5,555 nucleotides of DNA from Pseudomonadota bacterium (GTDB taxonomy: Bacteria; Pseudomonadota; Gammaproteobacteria; Acidiferrobacterales; Acidiferrobacteraceae): positions 1 to 5,555 of the forward strand of contig JAJZZU010000199.1 of NCBI GenBank assembly GCA_021797365.1, in the 5' to 3' direction. A program made the position numbers and the translations under genes. Within the stretch, counting starts at the first letter, position 1; each line of letters starts with the position of its first letter. A model generated the notes under the pieces. That model made no database searches. It was not told the origin of the DNA and was given only the letters and a program-made list of their open reading frames with translations. Below are positions 4,291-5,555 of the stretch, piece after piece.

Positions 4291-4782
4291 ATGAACAAGA
4301 ACGAGTTTTTTGATGCTGTGAAGGCCGCCGGCATCGAGGCGGATGCAGTGGACAGCGGCAGCATCCTATTGGATGAGGAAGGGGAGGTCGAGTTCGCGAC
4401 CGTGTACGTGGAGAACAGCGCCGATCTTCCCCCGGAGGTCGCTCGTGACGGCTACGGGTCGGGGGCGTTTTATAGTGAAGTCAACTATACCGACGGGTAT
4501 TGGGTGGCACGCGCGGGGTATAGCTGGAGCGACTCCATGACCAGCTACGGTGCCATGATCGGCCCTGGGCGCGAGCCAGGCCCAGGCGGGTCGGAGGACT
4601 ACGAGTTCGAATCGCTGGCGGAGGCGGCGTCGCAGGCGGTGGATGACGCCGAGGGGATGGCAGAGGCGTTGCAGTATAACGTTTTCGAAAAGCTGGCGCT
4701 GGAAGGCGGCCCCGTCGAGGGTTATGAGCCGGCTGGCTGGCAATTCGGAGCGCGCTTCGACCTCACCCCCGTAACCGAGTGA
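4291..4782 (+). CDS. Highly acidic hypothetical protein (163 aa)
   Basis: No family is recognised. Start ATG 4291 (MNKNEFF) is chosen because GAGGA (4279-4283) lies 7 nt upstream; the ATG at 4285 is too close, and starts further upstream would overlap the promoter. By hand count there are about 33 Asp/Glu against 7 Lys/Arg, a net charge near -26. The N-terminus (1-50) looks alpha/beta (FFDAVKAAGIEADAV, then VEFATVYVE). The middle (55-92) is rich in Tyr, Trp and Gly (SEVNYTDGYWVARAGYSWSD), a Gly/Pro loop follows (GPGREPGPGG), and residues 102-130 form an acidic helical part. There are no membrane segments. Strong acidity, this length and a neighbouring ardC recall DNA-mimic anti-restriction proteins such as ArdA, but I see no ArdA motif. 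That idea is speculation. Confidence 0.75.
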   Translation: MNKNEFFDAVKAAGIEADAVDSGSILLDEEGEVEFATVYVENSADLPPEVARDGYGSGAFYSEVNYTDGYWVARAGYSWSDSMTSYGAMIGPGREPGPGGSEDYEFESLAEAASQAVDDAEGMAEALQYNVFEKLALEGGPVEGYEPAGWQFGARFDLTPVTE

Positions 4783-4789
4783 GCACAAA

Positions 4790-4807
4790 GGGGCCACGGA
4801 CGGCCCC
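4790..4807. terminator. GC hairpin after the acidic-protein gene
   Basis: GGGGCC (4790-4795), loop ACGGAC, GGCCCC (4802-4807), 7 bp after the stop codon. No T-run follows on the plus strand, so it may only attenuate read-through or protect the mRNA 3' end. It lies between this gene and the RHH gene, which could still share a transcript. Confidence 0.45.
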
Positions 4808-4809
4808 GC

Positions 4810-4842
4810 CCATAACTTAAATAATTCGAGGCCGAGTTATGG
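4810..4842. promoter_or_regulatory. Inverted repeat holding the RHH gene's RBS and start codon
   Basis: CCATAACT (4810-4817) is the exact reverse complement of AGTTATGG (4835-4842), which contains the ATG (4839-4841) of the RHH gene. The 17-nt interval is AT-rich and carries the ribosome binding site GAGG (4828-4831). In RNA the fold would mask the start codon; in DNA it could be the binding site of the dimeric RHH protein itself. Either would give feedback control. Function is inferred. Confidence 0.45.
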
Positions 4843-5054
4843 ACATCAAAAAGGAAAAACGGCGGCTACAACACTTGGCCCGGGTGAAAAAATACTACCA
4901 GGCCCACTCCGAGATCCGGAAAGTTGGGATGACATGGCCGGTCGATCTCCTGGAAAGAATCGACAAGGCAGCGCTGACGGCCGGGATGAGCCGCCAGGCG
5001 TGGCTTAACGCAACCTGCGAAGCCGCTTTGGCCTCAACCAAAAAGAAGAGATAA
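4839..5054 (+). CDS. Ribbon-helix-helix (CopG/Arc-like) DNA-binding protein, 71 aa
   Basis: ATG 4839 follows GAGG (4828-4831) at 7-nt spacing. After a Lys/Arg-rich N-terminal tail (residues 2-18, KKEKRRLQHLARVKK) comes the RHH fold. The strand is IRKVGMTWP (26-34), which would place side chains in the DNA major groove as a dimer. Helix A is VDLLERIDKAALTAG (35-49), a turn is at GMS, and helix B is RQAWLNATCEAAL (52-64). The C-terminus is Lys-rich. Such proteins act as plasmid copy-number repressors, antitoxins, relaxosome accessory factors or gene repressors. No toxin gene follows directly on the same strand; the next gene is on the minus strand. The inverted repeat across its start suggests autoregulation. 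The fold is clear; the specific role is not. Confidence 0.8.
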   Translation: MDIKKEKRRLQHLARVKKYYQAHSEIRKVGMTWPVDLLERIDKAALTAGMSRQAWLNATCEAALASTKKKR

Positions 5055-5097
5055 CCCCCGCCCCGCGCGACCGTTCTACCCCAATTTTCTCAAAGAA

Positions 5098-5108
5098 CCG
5101 GGACCCGG
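5098..5108 (-). terminator. Weak terminator candidate for the minus-strand gene
   Basis: On the minus strand, just after the stop at 5120-5122, CCGG-GTC-CCGG can form a short GC stem followed by TTCTTT (complement of 5092-5097). The stem is only 4-5 bp, so support is low. It lies in the 65-bp gap between two convergent genes. Confidence 0.3.
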
Positions 5109-5119
5109 CATCATACCGC

Positions 5120-5314
5120 TCAGCAAACATGGCGCTCCCACCGCCCCGTCCGTACAGCCTGCCAGAGCGTCCATTCGCTGACGACCACCAACCCAGTCGG
5201 GTCGCCGGGGTCGGAGTCCAGGTCGCGTAGGGTGACGCCCATGCGGTCACGCCAGGCGACAACGTAGCTGCGCCCCGCGGCGAGGTCCTTATAGAGTACG
5301 ATTTCGTCGCACAT
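5120..5314 (-). CDS. Hypothetical 64-aa protein
   Basis: The minus-strand reading from the ATG at 5312-5314 gives a balanced, beta-rich sequence (GRSYVVAWRDRMGVTLRDLD, then GLVVVSEWTLWQAVRTGRW) unlike an out-of-frame shadow. No family is recognised and there is no signal peptide or membrane span. A TAGAAT box (complement of 5321-5326) ends exactly 6 bases before the ATG, so transcription from it would start at or near the A of the ATG, that is, a leaderless message; GGCGG in the gap would be a poor ribosome binding site. It is convergent with the RHH gene and divergent from the gene at 5458. The longer minus-strand frame over this region (5005-5496) is Arg/Ser/Gly-rich and is judged spurious. 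Confidence 0.5.
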   Translation of the reverse strand: MCDEIVLYKDLAAGRSYVVAWRDRMGVTLRDLDSDPGDPTGLVVVSEWTLWQAVRTGRWERHVC

Positions 5315-5343
5315 GCCGCCATTCTAACGGCGCGCGGCACAAA

Positions 5344-5371
5344 GCGGACCTGGGAAAAGAGAGGGGTCCGC
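5344..5371. promoter_or_regulatory. Inverted repeat between divergent genes
   Basis: GCGGACC (5344-5350) and GGTCCGC (5365-5371) are perfect 7-bp arms 14 bp apart, a centre-to-centre spacing of 21 bp or two DNA turns. They lie in the 143-bp gap between the minus-strand gene at 5314 and the plus-strand gene at 5458. A dimeric repressor site controlling one or both is plausible; no regulator is known. Confidence 0.35.
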
Positions 5372-5416
5372 GTGCAGCTTTTTACGCGAAGTCGCGCTAA
5401 TATCCCCTTATCACAA

Positions 5417-5432
5417 GCCCGGCCCACCGGGC
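5417..5432 (+). other. Hairpin in the leader of the gene at 5458
   Basis: GCCCGG, loop CCCA, CCGGGC: a perfect 6-bp GC stem 25 nt before the start codon. No T-tract follows. It may influence translation, since the ribosome binding site of that gene is weak. A TAATAT (5398-5403) upstream is a weak -10 candidate. Confidence 0.3.
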
Positions 5433-5457
5433 ACCCATGGCCACCTGAGATCACTGC

Positions 5458-5555
5458 ATGACCACGATTCACATTATCCTGGACGACCTCGCCCATGCAG
5501 CCACCGATGCCCGCGATAAAGGCGACAAATTCGAGCGTCTGATGGCGGCAGATCG
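5458..5555 (+). CDS. N-terminus of a probable restriction-type DEAD/DEAH helicase (cut by window edge)
   Basis: ATG 5458 opens a frame that stays open to the window end (32 full codons). Residues 19-31 (RDKGDKFERLMAA) match the start typical of very large proteins annotated as DEAD/DEAH helicase or type ISP-like restriction-modification enzymes. In these, an Mrr-like nuclease domain begins with a G-x-x-FE-x-L-M helix after a short LxxLxxxAxxxRDKG lead; ILDDLAHAATDARDKG fits that lead. Such enzymes act on foreign DNA. No strong Shine-Dalgarno is seen (only GAGA about 8 nt upstream), so the start is less certain than the frame. Identification rests on a short motif. Confidence 0.5.
   Translation, partial: MTTIHIILDDLAHAATDARDKGDKFERLMAAD

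Noticed and set aside
5005..5496. 163-aa minus-strand ORF
   Set aside because: It overlaps the RHH gene and the 64-aa gene and has a shadow-like Arg/Ser/Gly-rich product.

Overview
The window is GC-rich accessory DNA, most likely from a plasmid or integrative element of a member of the Pseudomonadota. That rests on the mix of contents: an ArdC-type anti-restriction gene, an IS110-family insertion sequence, a decayed tyrosine recombinase and several short unrecognised ORFs. The species cannot be read from the sequence. No rRNA, tRNA or CRISPR array was seen.

Layout. Positions 1-1081 hold four small genes: the 3' end of an unrecognised gene (1-162), a 96-aa protein (245-535), an 83-aa basic protein (596-847), and on the minus strand a 77-aa CxxC/CxxC protein (848-1081). 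The last two converge and their stop codons abut. GTCAC-N-GTGAC palindromes lie before the 96-aa and 83-aa genes, the second one right beside a TATAAT box, which suggests a shared repressor.

Positions 1151-2815 are a scar zone. A minus-strand tyrosine recombinase remnant (1151-1317) has lost roughly 100 bp, including its second catalytic box. It is cut off by an IS110-family, IS1111-type element (about 1318-2737). Perfect 13-bp inverted repeats at 1322-1334 and 2722-2734 define the element, and it has a long 3' noncoding end expected to encode a guide (bridge/seeker) RNA. Its transposase seems to have lost its normal start codon (AGG where ATG is expected), which would remove the first catalytic Asp. 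On the far side lies the end of a one-helix membrane peptide, not the rest of the recombinase, so a rearrangement happened here.

Positions 2837-4086 carry a terminator, a large inverted repeat (2944-3088), the ardC-like gene (3119-4048) and a perfect 25-bp palindrome (4062-4086). Positions 4218-5054 carry a promoter with a palindrome in its spacer, a very acidic 163-aa protein, and a ribbon-helix-helix regulator whose start codon sits in an inverted repeat. The right end has a small minus-strand gene (5120-5314) and, divergent from it, the first 32 codons of a gene resembling the N-terminus of large restriction-type DEAD/DEAH helicases.

Functional reading (inference): the region looks like the anti-restriction and establishment part of a mobile element. 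ArdC protects incoming DNA, the acidic protein may be a further accessory or anti-defence factor, the RHH protein is a local regulator, and the right edge may begin a restriction or defence gene.
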